A stretch of DNA of 64,000 bases from assembly GCF_006442545.2 (NCBI RefSeq), contig NZ_CP083952.1:5061501-5125500 (forward strand). Reading direction: 5' to 3'. Position numbers and translations under genes: made by a program. Source of the stretch: Mesorhizobium sp. B2-1-8 (GTDB lineage Bacteria; Pseudomonadota; Alphaproteobacteria; Rhizobiales; Rhizobiaceae). The notes beneath the pieces were generated by a model. That model had not been told where the DNA came from. It saw only the letters and a list, made by a program, of their open reading frames with translations, and ran no database searches. Shown piece after piece: positions 19,117 to 28,637 of the stretch; within the stretch, counting starts at the first letter, position 1; every line of letters begins with the position of its first letter.

Positions 19117-19141
19117 AACGCTGGACGGCAAAGAATGTTCC
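19117..19141 (-). promoter_or_regulatory. EcfG-type promoter in a duplicated segment
   Basis: GGAAC at 19141-19137 and GTT at 19119-19117, spacing 17, with C before GTT. The following 90 bases resemble the region downstream of the promoter at 19727-19751, including a GCCGGA...TCCGGC stem and a CCGCCTCGG/CCGAAGCGG hairpin, but no clear U run, so transcription may continue into the broken gene at 18995. Confidence 0.5.
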
Positions 19142-19254
19142 TCACGTCTTCGTAGAACGAAGCACAAAGCCAAATCGACCGGAGTAAGCCGCTTAGTGAA
19201 CAGTCAGAGCCAAGGTCCGATCCCGGGGTGTGAGGTTCCAGACCTTGGTGCGCC

Positions 19255-19512
19255 TTTACAAATTGAGAAAAACCGCGCTGTCCCCACTGATCCTGGCATT
19301 GTCGAGTTGGACCTCCATAATGCCGAGCGACCTCCACCCCGAAGCGGATGTCGGTGAGCACGGCCTCGAACCTCTTGGGATTAGGCCGAATGCAGCCAGC
19401 GCCTCGGCCGCTTTTTCGCTGTCGACCTGGAAGCCAGGTTCTCCAAAGCTGACCCGAGGTCGAGCAGGATCATCGTCCCATCTTCGACGATCAGAACAGC
19501 GCCATCGCTCAT
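19255..19512 (-). pseudogene. Response-regulator receiver domain, frameshifted
   Basis: From ATG 19512 the frame reads MSDGAVLIVEDGTMILLDLG, the beta1/alpha1 region of a receiver domain (the acidic pair is ED). The match continues in other frames as PGFQVDSEKAAEALAAFG and then KRFEAVLTDIRFGVEVARHY, where TDIR carries the phospho-acceptor Asp. At least two indels break the gene, and the C-terminal part is lost. Confidence 0.6.
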
Positions 19513-19634
19513 CGGGATTTCCCCAAGTCGCACGACCACGACTTCGGCGTCAACTTGGTTCCATCTGACACGCATCGGTCTTTTGTTAGCTGAATTCGAA
19601 GCCTTACCCGCCGCAGGTTCGCGACGGAGCCACG

Positions 19635-19720
19635 AAAGCCCGCCTCGGGCAAGGCCGAGGCGGGCTGAAGCTGCTTTGTCAGCCTCAAGGCCCAGACAAT
19701 GATGGAGGATTGCAGGCCTG
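19635..19720 (-). ncRNA. Predicted stress-induced small RNA (19.7 kb)
   Basis: On the minus strand GGAAC (19751-19747), N17 and GTT (19729-19727) are followed about 7 bases later by a short unit that contains a 14-base palindrome (TTGCAGGCCTGCAA), a single-stranded CCTCC, and a strong terminator: 11-base stem GCCCGCCTCGG/CCGAGGCGGGC followed by TTT at about 19637-19635. No ORF with support lies in it. Promoter plus terminator about 85 bases apart make a small RNA the best reading. A diverged copy lies at about 19.02-19.14 kb. Confidence 0.5.
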
Positions 19721-19818
19721 CAACCGAACCTTGAACTGCAGCGAATGTTCCTCGCGGTGAGCTCTCGTTGGATCAGTCTCTGCGGCGCCCCACCCGACCC
19801 GGGCATTGTCGTTTTCGC

Positions 19819-20382
19819 TCAAGGTTCCTCCTGATCTCCGGAAGCTTGCTGGATTTGCGTCATCACCTGCCGGGGATCGACATTCTCGGCCAGTTGCGGC
19901 AGCTCCTCGTCGGCGGGTGTCGAAACCTTAAGACGCTCCGTCAACGCAGCCACCATTTCGATGAGCCGGGTGGTTTCATGCTCGTTGAGAAGGCTGATCT
20001 GCAGGTCCAGCTCCGCTCGGCGTTCGCTGTGTTCAGACATTCTGTTCTGATTGATGAGCACGAAAGTGGACAGGAAGATTGCCTCGACCGAGGCGGCCAT
20101 GGCCAGGATTACGAAAGTCGGATCCCAAGCTGGGACGGCGGGAATCGCGCCAAGGTTCGCTACAATCCAGACGACAAGAATTGCAAGGTGCAAATAGACA
20201 AAGGTCATGCTTCCCGCGAAGCGCGAAATGGCGCCTGCAATTCGCACCTGAACGTCTTCGTGCTCCTCCTGTTGTCGCCTGTCGTCGACCAGCGCCTGTA
20301 TGTTCTGGTGAAGCACCGACTGCATGTCGGCTGGAGGTTGGTCGGTCATGTCAAAGTCCGGCTGCAGGCCGTCAATCTCCAT
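19819..20382 (-). CDS. DUF1003 membrane protein
   Basis: Protein of about 187 aa with two membrane helices (MTFVYLHLAILVVWIVANLG and FVILAMAASVEAIFLSTFVLI) and a QNRM segment followed by a soluble, acidic, helical tail; this arrangement is the DUF1003 family. Function is unknown. Start ATG 20382 overlaps the stop of the 41-aa gene upstream (TGATG), suggesting coupling. Confidence 0.85.
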   Translation of the reverse strand: MEIDGLQPDFDMTDQPPADMQSVLHQNIQALVDDRRQQEEHEDVQVRIAGAISRFAGSMTFVYLHLAILVVWIVANLGAIPAVPAWDPTFVILAMAASVEAIFLSTFVLINQNRMSEHSERRAELDLQISLLNEHETTRLIEMVAALTERLKVSTPADEELPQLAENVDPRQVMTQIQQASGDQEEP

Positions 20383-20507
20383 CACACACCCGTCCGCCCG
20401 GCCGGCAAGCGCCCGTTTGGCGCGAACGTGATTGATCCGGCAAGTGCCGCCAATGCGGCAAGAAGCAGCACGGTCGAGAGCTTCGGTCCATCTCCGTCGA
20501 ACGCCAT
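20382..20507 (-). CDS. Small single-helix membrane protein, 41 aa
   Basis: Frame from ATG 20507 (MAFDGDGPKLSTVLLLAALA...) with one hydrophobic helix and a basic Gly/Arg end. It overlaps the DUF1003 start by TGATG. No good ribosome-binding site precedes it, so a longer frame or no translation at all remains possible. Family not recognised. Confidence 0.4.
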   Translation of the reverse strand: MAFDGDGPKLSTVLLLAALAALAGSITFAPNGRLPAGRTGV

Positions 20508-20604
20508 GTCAGTGCCTGCGAGGAACTGTCTTGCTCGGTGCCCGCCGTGCCCAACCTTCGGGATGACAGCTTGTTCCCCAGACAAAGACAATGCTTGATA
20601 CCGC

Positions 20605-21036
20605 TCAAACGGCAGGGAGGGTAAGCTCTCTATGGACATGTGACGCAGCGATCGCAGCCTGTCCAAAGGCGACGGCTATCTGGTTCAGCGCTTTTACAAC
20701 ATCACCGATGGCGTACATGCCGTCGACGGAAGTCCGCTGGTGCTCATCGACGGTGACGTAGCCCTCCTCGCGACATCTCGCGCCGACAGCAAGGGCGAGT
20801 TGGGAGCGCACCTTGCACCCCAATGCCGCGAAAACTGCATCGAAGCGGCATATCGCTCCACCTTTCAAAATCGCCGCACAACCGTCAGCAGCCGGGCTGT
20901 ACCTGTCGAGAGTGTGATGGATGGCTATTCCTCTTTCGCCGGCCGCACGACGCGTGCTGGTTGAAAAGTCCGATGCGTGGGTCGCCAGCATCGCGACATG
21001 TGGTGTGAATCGACTGAGGAAAATGGCCTCTTGCAA
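20605..21036 (-). pseudogene. Thioredoxin-reductase-like FAD oxidoreductase, N-truncated
   Basis: The C-terminal part of an NAD(P)/FAD pyridine nucleotide-disulphide oxidoreductase: FDAVFAALGCKVRSQLAL, then SVDGMYAIGDVVKALNQIAVAFGQAAIAA, in which GDV is the FAD-binding Asp motif. Only the last 140 or so residues remain; the FAD- and NADPH-binding Rossmann motifs and CxxC are absent. Non-functional remnant. Confidence 0.75.
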
Positions 21037-21171
21037 GGCACTGTCACCATGCCTTCAGCCGCCACGGACGGGCTGCAGGCAATGAATGAGGATCTGAGGC
21101 CGCGCAACACGGGATTGCCGAACTCGCCAACGGAGAGCGCCATTTATGAACAGGTCGCCTTAAAGCTTCTG

Positions 21172-21345
21172 ATGACCCGAGTCGCGACCTTGAACGTGAA
21201 CGGCGTCAACGGTCGATTGCCGGTTCTGCTCAAATGGCTGAGCGAAACGCACTACGACATCGTTTGTCTTCAGGAATTAAAGACATCGGACGAAAGATTT
21301 CCAGCCGATGCCATCAGGAACGGCGAGCTCGACTCGCCCCGGTGA
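21172..21345 (+). pseudogene. Exodeoxyribonuclease III, N-terminal fragment
   Basis: From ATG 21172: MTRVATLNVNGVNGRLPVLL...WL...YDIVCLQELKTSDERFPADAI. This is the start of ExoIII/Xth (AP endonuclease), with the conserved Asn of NVNG and the Mg-binding Glu of LQELK. After residue about 52 it ends in GELDSPR and a stop; the remaining catalytic residues (Asp/Asn/His) are missing. Confidence 0.78.
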
Positions 21346-21671
21346 CTTAAGAAATCCGGGCTCGAGCCGGACCTCATGACGTACGTTCGTCGCTCCTTTG
21401 GACCGTTCCGATTCCCCTGAAGCGGCGACCAGATCGAAATCCAGGTGTGACAACGAGATAAGTCGCCTCGTCGTAGATTTTCGTCACCCAACTGGTCGGG
21501 CCCGCGCCATCTACATCTCCGCAAGCATGGCTTCCTGGCTGAACGCTTCGCCTCTCTGGGGGCCAGACCGTGCGCACCTGACCGTCGGAAGTCAGGCTGC
21601 GTTGCTGCCTTCCATTTTCCAGTCGCCCTGACAACGCGCGCGCACGGCAATCATCAGCATGGCCGAATCCG
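21346..21671. other. No supported gene
   Basis: Overlapping short frames on both strands without recognised domain or ribosome-binding site. A frame reading SWVTKIYDEATYLVV on the minus strand looks protein-like but is short and uninterpretable. Confidence 0.4.
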
Positions 21672-21833
21672 TCATGCCATTCTGGAAAGCCTGATCAGTT
21701 CTCTCGCGATGGAATGGGCCGCCGAGGCGTCCGGCAGAATGGCAAACTCCTGGCACATCGTGTCGAAGACCGCACGGAGCGTATCCAGGTCGTTCGGGTA
21801 GAGGGTGTCCGTGCGAATTGTGCGGTCAAGCAT
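21672..21833 (-). CDS. Hypothetical protein, 53 aa
   Basis: ATG at 21833 with GGAG 7 bases upstream; MLDRTIRTDTLYPNDLDTLRAV... ending IARELIRLSRMA. Soluble helical protein of a kind frequently annotated as hypothetical in rhizobia (TLYPxDLxxLxxVFDxxC). Function unknown. Confidence 0.6.
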   Translation of the reverse strand: MLDRTIRTDTLYPNDLDTLRAVFDTMCQEFAILPDASAAHSIARELIRLSRMA

Positions 21834-22182
21834 CAAACATCTCCAAACGAGCGAGAGCGCGTGATCTCCCAAGCAGCGGGGCCCGTTACATGCCGCTGAC
21901 CTCACACTTATGCGACACAGCGCACAATGTGTCGCTAACCTTTGATGTACCGCGCGAAGTTTGCGCACAAAGGATTCAGGCTCTCGCTCATCCCCTGCCG
22001 CGCCCAACCACACGGAGCGGTTTTCCGGGTCCAAGAGCCCACCAAGCACAACGAGACGAGTTGAGGAAGGCGTCGCTTGTAGACACAAAAACGCTGGCGG
22101 GCCACCTTCTGGAGCGACCTGTCGAAAACAGATTCGACGAGGCCGCCATCGGCAAACAAAGCGGCCGTGATCTCTGATGTTT

Positions 22183-22293
22183 TCAGAGAATTCCCGTGGT
22201 GAGGACTACGACGATTCCGATTGCTGCTACGGCCATGATCAGGATCATTGCAGCCTCGAAGCTTCTTCCGGCTCGGCCAATGTAGGCTATCAT
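22183..22293 (-). CDS. Tiny membrane protein, 36 aa
   Basis: ATG 22293 preceded by GGGAG at 6-base spacing. MIAYIGRAGRSFEAAM is followed by one long hydrophobic helix ending at TTGIL. Too short for reliable family assignment; the ribosome-binding site and the pure membrane helix support translation. Confidence 0.4.
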   Translation of the reverse strand: MIAYIGRAGRSFEAAMILIMAVAAIGIVVVLTTGIL

Positions 22294-22492
22294 TTCGCGC
22301 TCCCAATGCGCCCCACCTCTTCCCCATCTTCCTGAAGAAACACCCAAGGCCTGCTAAAGCCGAATTACCTATGTTAACGATGTGTAAAGAATCCTTGGCG
22401 CCTCTTCTAGGGCTCGCTCGCTACACTTGCGAGCAGCGGGCGAGTCCTATCCGCGCAGGAAGGGACATGGCTGCGCAGATCTCGTGGCCCCG

Positions 22493-22585
22493 TCAAACAA
22501 GGGCTATGCCGACCGCCAGGAAAGTAATCGCCATCGCGAATACGGGTGCCAGCAACCAGCGTGCCTGGCCAATACTTTTTTCCAT
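22493..22585 (-). CDS. Tiny membrane protein, 30 aa
   Basis: ATG 22585 with a strong GGAGGAA site 6 bases upstream. Reads MEKSIGQARWLLAPVF followed by a hydrophobic helix to the stop at 22493. Similar in design to the 36-aa gene nearby: short basic start and one membrane span. Confidence 0.45.
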   Translation of the reverse strand: MEKSIGQARWLLAPVFAMAITFLAVGIALV

Positions 22586-22718
22586 GAGCTTCCTCCCCAA
22601 TTGCGACTGTCAACGCCCCCAGTCATATGGCGGTTCCCTGGTTTTGCTGAACGCAGACCTTTGCAGCATCATTCCAAGCCCAAAGTCCGGGATGGAATCA
22701 GGCCTAAAGTGTGGGCTT

Positions 22719-22743
22719 GGAACGTTTCGGATTCGCACACGTT
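22719..22743 (+). promoter_or_regulatory. EcfG-type promoter of the DUF1236 gene
   Basis: GGAAC 22719-22723, N17, GTT 22741-22743 (C before GTT). It ends 43 bases before the ATG at 22787. Confidence 0.62.
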
Positions 22744-22786
22744 CGACCCAGGGCGATTGTGCCCAAGCTCACAGGAAGGCTTTCAC

Positions 22787-23086
22787 ATGAGAATGCATTT
22801 CACCGCTGCCGCCGCCTCGTTTCTGCTCCTTGCCGGTGTCGGCGTGGCTGCAGCCCAGGACGTCGTTATCGCCCCTGAACAGGACACGGTCATTCAGGAG
22901 TACGTGCACAAGCAGCCCCTCGCTTCCGTGGAAGTCCCCGGCGTCGAACTCAACATTGGCGCCGCGCTTCCCGACACCGTCGAGCTTCGCGAGGTTCCCA
23001 ACGTCAAGTATCGCTATGTCGTGGTCCACAACCGGACAGTCCTCGTGGAGCCGAGCACCCGGAAGATCATCAAGATCTATAACTAA
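22787..23086 (+). CDS. DUF1236 exported protein
   Basis: Periplasmic protein of 99 aa. A signal peptide (AAAASFLLLAGVGVAAAQ) is followed by a DUF1236-type domain: YVHKQPLASVEVPGVELNIG and LPDTVELREVPNVKYRYVVVHNRTVLVEPSTRKII. DUF1236 proteins are abundant in Rhizobiales and of unknown function. AGGAAGG lies upstream of the start. The EcfG-type promoter upstream agrees with a role in envelope stress. A perfect 9-base hairpin follows the stop. Confidence 0.82.
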   Translation: MRMHFTAAAASFLLLAGVGVAAAQDVVIAPEQDTVIQEYVHKQPLASVEVPGVELNIGAALPDTVELREVPNVKYRYVVVHNRTVLVEPSTRKIIKIYN

Positions 23087-23101
23087 TGAAAGTTCTGGTA
23101 G

Positions 23102-23127
23102 GCCCGTCGCTGAATGAGGCGACGGGC
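23102..23127 (+). terminator. Hairpin after the DUF1236 gene
   Basis: Perfect 9-base stem GCCCGTCGC (23102-23110) and GCGACGGGC (23119-23127) with an 8-base loop, 16 bases after the stop codon. Only a weak T tract follows. The rest of 23128-23397 holds no supported gene. Confidence 0.55.
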
Positions 23128-23397
23128 TGTGCCCGATTCAGAAATGATGATCGTCATATCGAACCGGTCAACGTCGCATACCGTGCAAAACAGGTGACCG
23201 ACCTCTAAGTCGGGTTGCAAGAAGCGCAGACGTAGAGGAGAAATTAAAACTTCAAAAGCTCGCCGCAATTGAAGGTGCGTTTGGCCGAGGTTCCAGGATG
23301 ATCAAAGCGGCGGCCCGACATGCCTCGTCGGTCGACCCCGCCGAGACGTGATAGCCGTCATGTACTCCAGCAATGTTGCAACTAGGTCAGCCGCTAC

Positions 23398-23877
23398 TCA
23401 GTTCTGTTGGTCGAGCTCTTGAAAACCATTCCGGACGGCCTCGACCAGCACCATTATCGAGTAGGGCTTTTGCACCCAGCCAAGCGGCCTTGCCGCTTCG
23501 GCTCGGAGCTTCACTTCATGGTCGCCATGCGCCGTTGTGAATATGCTTCGTATGCCGTGGTCCCGATAGAGTTCCAGTGCGGCATCAATTCCGTCCCGCT
23601 TTCCCAGCAAGCGGATATCCATGAGAACAAAGGCAGGCCTTGTCGACAGCGCGATGCTGACAGCTTGGTCGGCGCTAACCGCCGTTCCTGCCAGCGAGAA
23701 CCCCGCCGCGGTCAGTCCGGCTTCCGCGTCGAGCGCAATCAGGTAATCGTCTTCGACGATCAATATCGACCTACCGGCCATGCGCGTTGCCGGGCCGGCG
23801 CCCATGTCGTCTCGCGAGAAAGCCAGCCGGGGTTTGAATGCTCGGTCGAACTCTCCGGCGGAGCTAACTTCGGTCAT
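23398..23877 (-). CDS. Single-domain response regulator
   Basis: Receiver-domain protein without an output domain. ILIVEDDYLIALDAE contains the acidic pair; VLMDIRLLGKRDGIDAA contains the phospho-acceptor Asp; TTAHGD and VQKPYS supply the Thr and Lys. A 40-residue N-terminal extension precedes the domain. ATG 23877 is taken as start, overlapping the end of the kinase gene, so the pair is translationally coupled and is presumably a cognate two-component system. Lone receivers of this kind often act in phosphorelays with HWE/HisKA_2 kinases, including those feeding PhyR-NepR-EcfG. Confidence 0.85.
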   Translation of the reverse strand: MTEVSSAGEFDRAFKPRLAFSRDDMGAGPATRMAGRSILIVEDDYLIALDAEAGLTAAGFSLAGTAVSADQAVSIALSTRPAFVLMDIRLLGKRDGIDAALELYRDHGIRSIFTTAHGDHEVKLRAEAARPLGWVQKPYSIMVLVEAVRNGFQELDQQN

Positions 23878-26569
23878 CACGGTTTCCGTTCTCAACGCCG
23901 ATCTCCAACGGGTTTGAGAGAAAAGTCACCGTGCATCGACATGGGTCTCGATGAACCTCGAAATTTCCGCCGATCTGCCGCGCGAGGCCCTCGACCAGCC
24001 GCAGTCCCGAGGACGTCCCGCGTACAGAGTTCAGGTCGAAACCGGAGCCTTCATCCTCGACCACCAGCGAATTGCCCTCCCCGTTCTTTCTGATGCTGAC
24101 GTGGACGGTCCCGCCGACGCTGCCGTTCAGGCCATATTTCACCGCATTCGTCAAAAGCTCGTTGACGATGAGGGCCAGCGGCATCGCCACGTCGTTTGGC
24201 AGTTGAATACTGTCAGCTTCACAAACCAGCCGTACATTCTGTGGAAACATTTGCTTGGCAGTCTCACAAACCGCCCCGAGGAAGGGCTGCGCGCTGAAGT
24301 TCCCCACGTCGGCGGTATCGTAAAGAACGCGCTGTGCCGCCGCCATCGCAGCGACCCGTTTGCTTGCCTCGTCTAGGGTGTCGCGCGCTTCCGGGCTTCG
24401 GCTCGTCCTCGCCGCCACGGAAAGCAAGGACTTCAGCATCATCATGTTGTTCTTGACGCGATGGTTGAGCTCGTCGAGCAAGATCCGCTGCTGGGTCTCG
24501 GCCTGCTTTCGTTCGCTGACATCGACCAGCATGTTGATGCCGCCAATGACGTTCCCATCCGCGTCCCGCATCGGTGTCGGATAGGGGATGAACGGGATCC
24601 TGGTTCCGTCCGGCCGCTCGGCAACCGCTTCGTATCCGCGGACCGGCTTACCTTCTCTCAACGAGATCGCCATCGGGCATTGATCGTGGGGAAGCGGCGT
24701 GCCGTCGGGCCAGAAGAGCTTCCAGCTCACGCACCATTCGTCACTGCCGATTACCGGGGTGCGCCCGGCAAGTGCAACCGCGGCTTCGTTGAAATAGGTG
24801 ATCTTGCCATCGCGATCGGTGGTGTAGATCGCGGCAGGAATGGCGGCGAGCAGATCCTGAAGGTGACGCTGGCTGTCGCGTACCTTGGTTTCAGCTATTT
24901 TTTGAGCGGTTATGTCGCGCGCGATCTTGGAAGCACCGACGACACGGCCGTTTGCGTCTCGCACCGGCGATATTGTGAGGGAAATATCCACCAGTGTCCC
25001 ATCCTTGCGGCGGCGCACCGTTTCGAAGTGGTCGACGAGTTCACCCCTGCGGATGCGGCCCAAGATCAGCGGTTCCTCGTCCAACCGGTCACCCGGGATG
25101 ATAATGGTGATGGGCTTGCCGATCACTTCCGCGGCCGAATAGCCGAACAGGCGTTCGGCGCCTCGGTTCCAGGTCGAAATGATGCCGTTGAGATCTTTGC
25201 TGACGATCGCATCATGGGATGACTCCACGATCGCTGCCAATTGTTGGGCGGCATTCTGTGCCTTCAGGCGCTCGATTCCAAAACCGAGTTGGCGAGCGAC
25301 TGTGCGGGCGACCTCGACCTGGTCGGCGGAGCAATCCCATGGCTGGTCGAAGTAGGCCATGAACTTGCCAAGCAGTCGCCCTCCCTCCGTTATCGGAACG
25401 AAGCAAACCGCGCCGATGCCCTCGGCTCGGATTGTCCGCTTCAGTTCTTCCGGAAGCTCGGCTTTTTCCGTATCGCCCAGGCAAATCGGCTGAGGATCAG
25501 CGCAATCCGCCGGCCAGGGCGAGTGACCTTCTACCGCGGCGCGATAAGCGTCCGAGAGGCCTCGCCAAGCGACAAACTTCATGACCCCATCGTTCAACAA
25601 CAGGATCGAAGCGCGCTGACAACCCAGCGCACGCTGGATTGCGTCGAGCGCAGGCTCATGGACGTCAGCCGGTGTGCGGGCATGCTGCAGCCTTTCGGTG
25701 AATCGATGCAGCGCAGCCTGCTCCTCCGCCCTTCGGGCAAGTGTGGCTTCTATCGCCTTGCGCTCGCTGATGTCATGCTGCACGCGCACCGCATAACGAA
25801 ACCGCCCCTTGGCGTCGAAGACGCTGGAGGACGTCACGAGCGCCCAGAACAGCGACCCATCGTTGCGAACGAATCGCTTCTCCATCGTGTAGCTTTCTAT
25901 CTCTCCAGCAACTTGTTGCCGGTACTGCTCGCGGTCGGATTTCACATCAGCCAGGAAGGTCCGATCAAAAATCGACCGTCCAACCAGATCCTCCGGCGCG
26001 CAGCCCAACAGGTCGCACAAGTGGGCATTCACCCGAAGCAGCCGGCCTTCGGCATCCGCCTCTACAATGCCCGTCCCAGCGCTTTGATAGGTGACAGCGA
26101 GCCTCTGCTCGTGTTCTCGTAGCAACTCTTCCGCGTTGACCTTTTCGGTGACGTCAAAGCTAGTGCAGCGCGTGCTGAGGAACCGCCCGCCAACCGCACG
26201 CACGTTGGATGTGATCTCCACCCAACGCACGGAACCATCCTTGGCCCGCAGCCTGGCGCGGTAATTTTGAAGGTCTTCGCGCCGCGACAGGCGGCTCAAA
26301 ATTTCGTCGATCGCGGCAGGATCAGCATGAAAGTCACGAATGCTGCGGCCGACATATTCGTCAGCCGTGTAGCCGAGCATGTCCAGTTCGGCGCGGTTGG
26401 CGCGAAGAATGGTTCCGTCATTCGCAACCAGGTGGAGAGGGACTGCCGCATTCTCGAAGAAATCCTCGAACTCGCTGGTTACGACAAAATCGGAGGCCTG
26501 CCGTTCGCGGCTCTTCTCGTCGGCGAACCCCTTCACAAAGGCTCCGGCACCCAAAACCCTTTGTTCCAT
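23864..26569 (-). CDS. Multi-PAS/GAF sensor histidine kinase (HisKA_2/HWE type)
   Basis: Cytoplasmic sensor kinase of about 900 aa without membrane segments. In order: PAS ([15 protein letters not shown]), PAS ([15 protein letters not shown]), GAF (about 290-440), PAS ([16 protein letters not shown]), PAS ([16 protein letters not shown]), then [18 protein letters not shown] with the phospho-acceptor His, and an ATPase domain ([38 protein letters not shown]). Kinases of this group feed the PhyR general stress pathway in Rhizobiales. Start uncertain: ATG 26569 or a frame from 26605. A partial GGAAC-N18-TTT at about 26594-26619 lies upstream. Confidence 0.88.
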   Translation of the reverse strand: MEQRVLGAGAFVKGFADEKSRERQASDFVVTSEFEDFFENAAVPLHLVANDGTILRANRAELDMLGYTADEYVGRSIRDFHADPAAIDEILSRLSRREDLQNYRARLRAKDGSVRWVEITSNVRAVGGRFLSTRCTSFDVTEKVNAEELLREHEQRLAVTYQSAGTGIVEADAEGRLLRVNAHLCDLLGCAPEDLVGRSIFDRTFLADVKSDREQYRQQVAGEIESYTMEKRFVRNDGSLFWALVTSSSVFDAKGRFRYAVRVQHDISERKAIEATLARRAEEQAALHRFTERLQHARTPADVHEPALDAIQRALGCQRASILLLNDGVMKFVAWRGLSDAYRAAVEGHSPWPADCADPQPICLGDTEKAELPEELKRTIRAEGIGAVCFVPITEGGRLLGKFMAYFDQPWDCSADQVEVARTVARQLGFGIERLKAQNAAQQLAAIVESSHDAIVSKDLNGIISTWNRGAERLFGYSAAEVIGKPITIIIPGDRLDEEPLILGRIRRGELVDHFETVRRRKDGTLVDISLTISPVRDANGRVVGASKIARDITAQKIAETKVRDSQRHLQDLLAAIPAAIYTTDRDGKITYFNEAAVALAGRTPVIGSDEWCVSWKLFWPDGTPLPHDQCPMAISLREGKPVRGYEAVAERPDGTRIPFIPYPTPMRDADGNVIGGINMLVDVSERKQAETQQRILLDELNHRVKNNMMMLKSLLSVAARTSRSPEARDTLDEASKRVAAMAAAQRVLYDTADVGNFSAQPFLGAVCETAKQMFPQNVRLVCEADSIQLPNDVAMPLALIVNELLTNAVKYGLNGSVGGTVHVSIRKNGEGNSLVVEDEGSGFDLNSVRGTSSGLRLVEGLARQIGGNFEVHRDPCRCTVTFLSNPLEIGVENGNRDDRS

Positions 26570-26864
26570 ATAGATCTCGAACCCCTTTAACCTCCTTAAA
26601 TTCACGAGCCGAAAAAACGTTCCGAATTAATACCGAGAGTGTTGGCCAGTCATCGGCATCGACGATCTGGCCTGCATTCGGTGTTCGCGACCGGCTGCTG
26701 GAAGGCGACATCGTGGCGCACTTCATCGCCGATCTTTACTGCCATGGCGGCTGTCCATTTCGAACTTCGTCGTCCCACTCGGCTTAACATTCAATTTTGC
26801 TAAAATGCTCCGGAACCGATTGCCGCCTTGCGGCTTGAGTCGCGGTTCCCGGAGTCGCTGATGC

Positions 26865-28637
26865 ATGAGTAACGCCGCAGACCGGCTTTCATTTATCGAG
26901 TTTCAATCGCCCACGCTAGTCGAGAGGGCGCCTGAGGGCTGCGACTGGCTTCACGAGATCAAATATGATGGCTACCGGACACAGCTAATAGTCGAAGGCC
27001 AGTCGGCACGCGCCTTCACGCGCCGCGGTCACGACTGGTCGCATCGCTACAAGGGTATCGTCCAGGCGGCAGCGAACCTGCCGGTTAAAGGGGCAATCAT
27101 TGACGGGGAAGCTGTCGTCCTCGGCGAAACCGGGTTGCCCGACTACCAAGCCCTGGAGCGGGAATTGGGCAATCCAAACTCGCCGAAGATCATCTTCTAT
27201 GCGTTCGACCTGCTGCACCTCAACGGGCGCGATCTTCGGCAGCAGCCACTGACGAAGCGGAAGGCCGCGCTAGAGCAGCTGCTGAAAGACGCGGCGCCGA
27301 CACTGACCTTTGCCGAGCATCTGGAGGTGAGCGGCAATGACGTGTTTGAACATGCATGCCGGATGGGCTTGGAGGGGATCGTGTCCAAGCGAGCGGACGC
27401 CCCGTATCGCTCAGGTGTCCAGGCGAGCTGGCTCAAGGTGAAATGCATCAAGAGCGACACTTTTCCGATTGTGGCTTTCGTCGAGAAACTCGGCGCCCAG
27501 CCCCGCCGTATCGCATCGTTGTACATCGGCCGGCACGAGGGCGACCGGTTGCTTTATGCCGGCAAGGCCCAGAGTGGATATACGCTGGAGGCGGCGCGGC
27601 GTGTCCGTGAGCGGCTTGACCCGCTGATCATCGAAAGGTCGCCGTTATCGATAGCCGTCGACAAGCCGAAAGCGACCTGGGTGAAGCCGGACATTCTGGC
27701 CGAGGTGCAGTTCAGCGGCGCCACCGATCGTGGGATCCTGCGCGAGGCAGTGTTCAAGGGCCTGCGCGAAGACCTCGTGTCGATCCCGGCAAGGCCGCCC
27801 GCTCCATCAAAGAGACGAGAGGCGGACCGGGACCATGGGGTTCCTCGCGAGAACATCCTGCAGCTGCTCCCCGATGCGGTTTGCCCCTCGAAGGAACAGC
27901 TTGTGCGCTACTGGGAGCGGGTTGCTGATCAAGCACTGACCTATCTCGGCGAGCGACCGCTGAAGCTGGTCCGCCATACGCGAGGCGCCACCTTTTACCA
28001 CAAGGGAACGCTACCGAGGATCCCTGCGGCCGTGCATCAGTTGTGCCTCCGGAAGCGCGAGGGCGGCGAAGGCGTTCGTGTGTGGGTGGACGACCTGGCA
28101 GGCTTGCTCGGACTGGTCGAGATGGATGTCGTCGAGGTCCATCCTTGGAACGCTACCGTAGACGATATCGAACATGCTGATCGCGTGGTCCTGGACCTCG
28201 ATCCCGGCGAGGGCATCGAATGGGCGGAAGTAATCGAGACCGCGCAGGCCCTCCGGGAAATCATCGCATCGGCAGGTCTGGAGAGCTGGCCGAAGGTAAC
28301 GGGGGGCAAGGGCATCCACCTGATGGCCCCGCTTGAAACAAAGATGACCCATGACAGTGCCCGGCAATTTGCCAAGTCGCTCGCCCAGTGCCTCCTCGAT
28401 GCACATCCCGATCGTTATCTGCTCTCGGCCGTCCCAGACGCCCGAAGAGGCCGCATCTTTCTTGACTACCTTCGCAACGGGCGCGGCAACACAGCGGTGG
28501 GCGCCTTCTCCCCACGAGCCCGACCGGGATTGCCAATCGCTCATCCTGTAACCTGGAGCCAGGTTGAGCGGGGAATTCGGCCCGATAGCTTCACCATCGA
28601 CCACCCGTTCCGAGCGGCTGCCCGAAGGGCGGCGTAG
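26865..28637 (+). CDS. ligD: LigD-like ATP-dependent DNA ligase/polymerase
   Basis: Non-homologous end-joining enzyme of 590 aa. The N-terminal ligase domain has the catalytic Lys in HEIKYDGYRTQL (about residue 33), GEAVVL, EGIVSKR and WLKVKC, then an OB fold. The C-terminal half is a primase-polymerase domain (VVLDLDPGEGIEW with the metal-binding Asp pair, GGKGIHL, FLDYLRNGRGNTAV). The phosphoesterase domain of full-length LigD is absent. Its partner Ku lies at 39641-40462. Upstream, GGAAC-N17-CTT at 26808-26834 is a near match to the stress promoter. Confidence 0.92.
   Translation: MSNAADRLSFIEFQSPTLVERAPEGCDWLHEIKYDGYRTQLIVEGQSARAFTRRGHDWSHRYKGIVQAAANLPVKGAIIDGEAVVLGETGLPDYQALERELGNPNSPKIIFYAFDLLHLNGRDLRQQPLTKRKAALEQLLKDAAPTLTFAEHLEVSGNDVFEHACRMGLEGIVSKRADAPYRSGVQASWLKVKCIKSDTFPIVAFVEKLGAQPRRIASLYIGRHEGDRLLYAGKAQSGYTLEAARRVRERLDPLIIERSPLSIAVDKPKATWVKPDILAEVQFSGATDRGILREAVFKGLREDLVSIPARPPAPSKRREADRDHGVPRENILQLLPDAVCPSKEQLVRYWERVADQALTYLGERPLKLVRHTRGATFYHKGTLPRIPAAVHQLCLRKREGGEGVRVWVDDLAGLLGLVEMDVVEVHPWNATVDDIEHADRVVLDLDPGEGIEWAEVIETAQALREIIASAGLESWPKVTGGKGIHLMAPLETKMTHDSARQFAKSLAQCLLDAHPDRYLLSAVPDARRGRIFLDYLRNGRGNTAVGAFSPRARPGLPIAHPVTWSQVERGIRPDSFTIDHPFRAAARRAA

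Noticed and set aside
26808..26834. GGAAC-N17-CTT upstream of ligD as a certain EcfG promoter
   Set aside because: The -10 box lacks the consensus G; kept only as a near match, not listed as a promoter feature.
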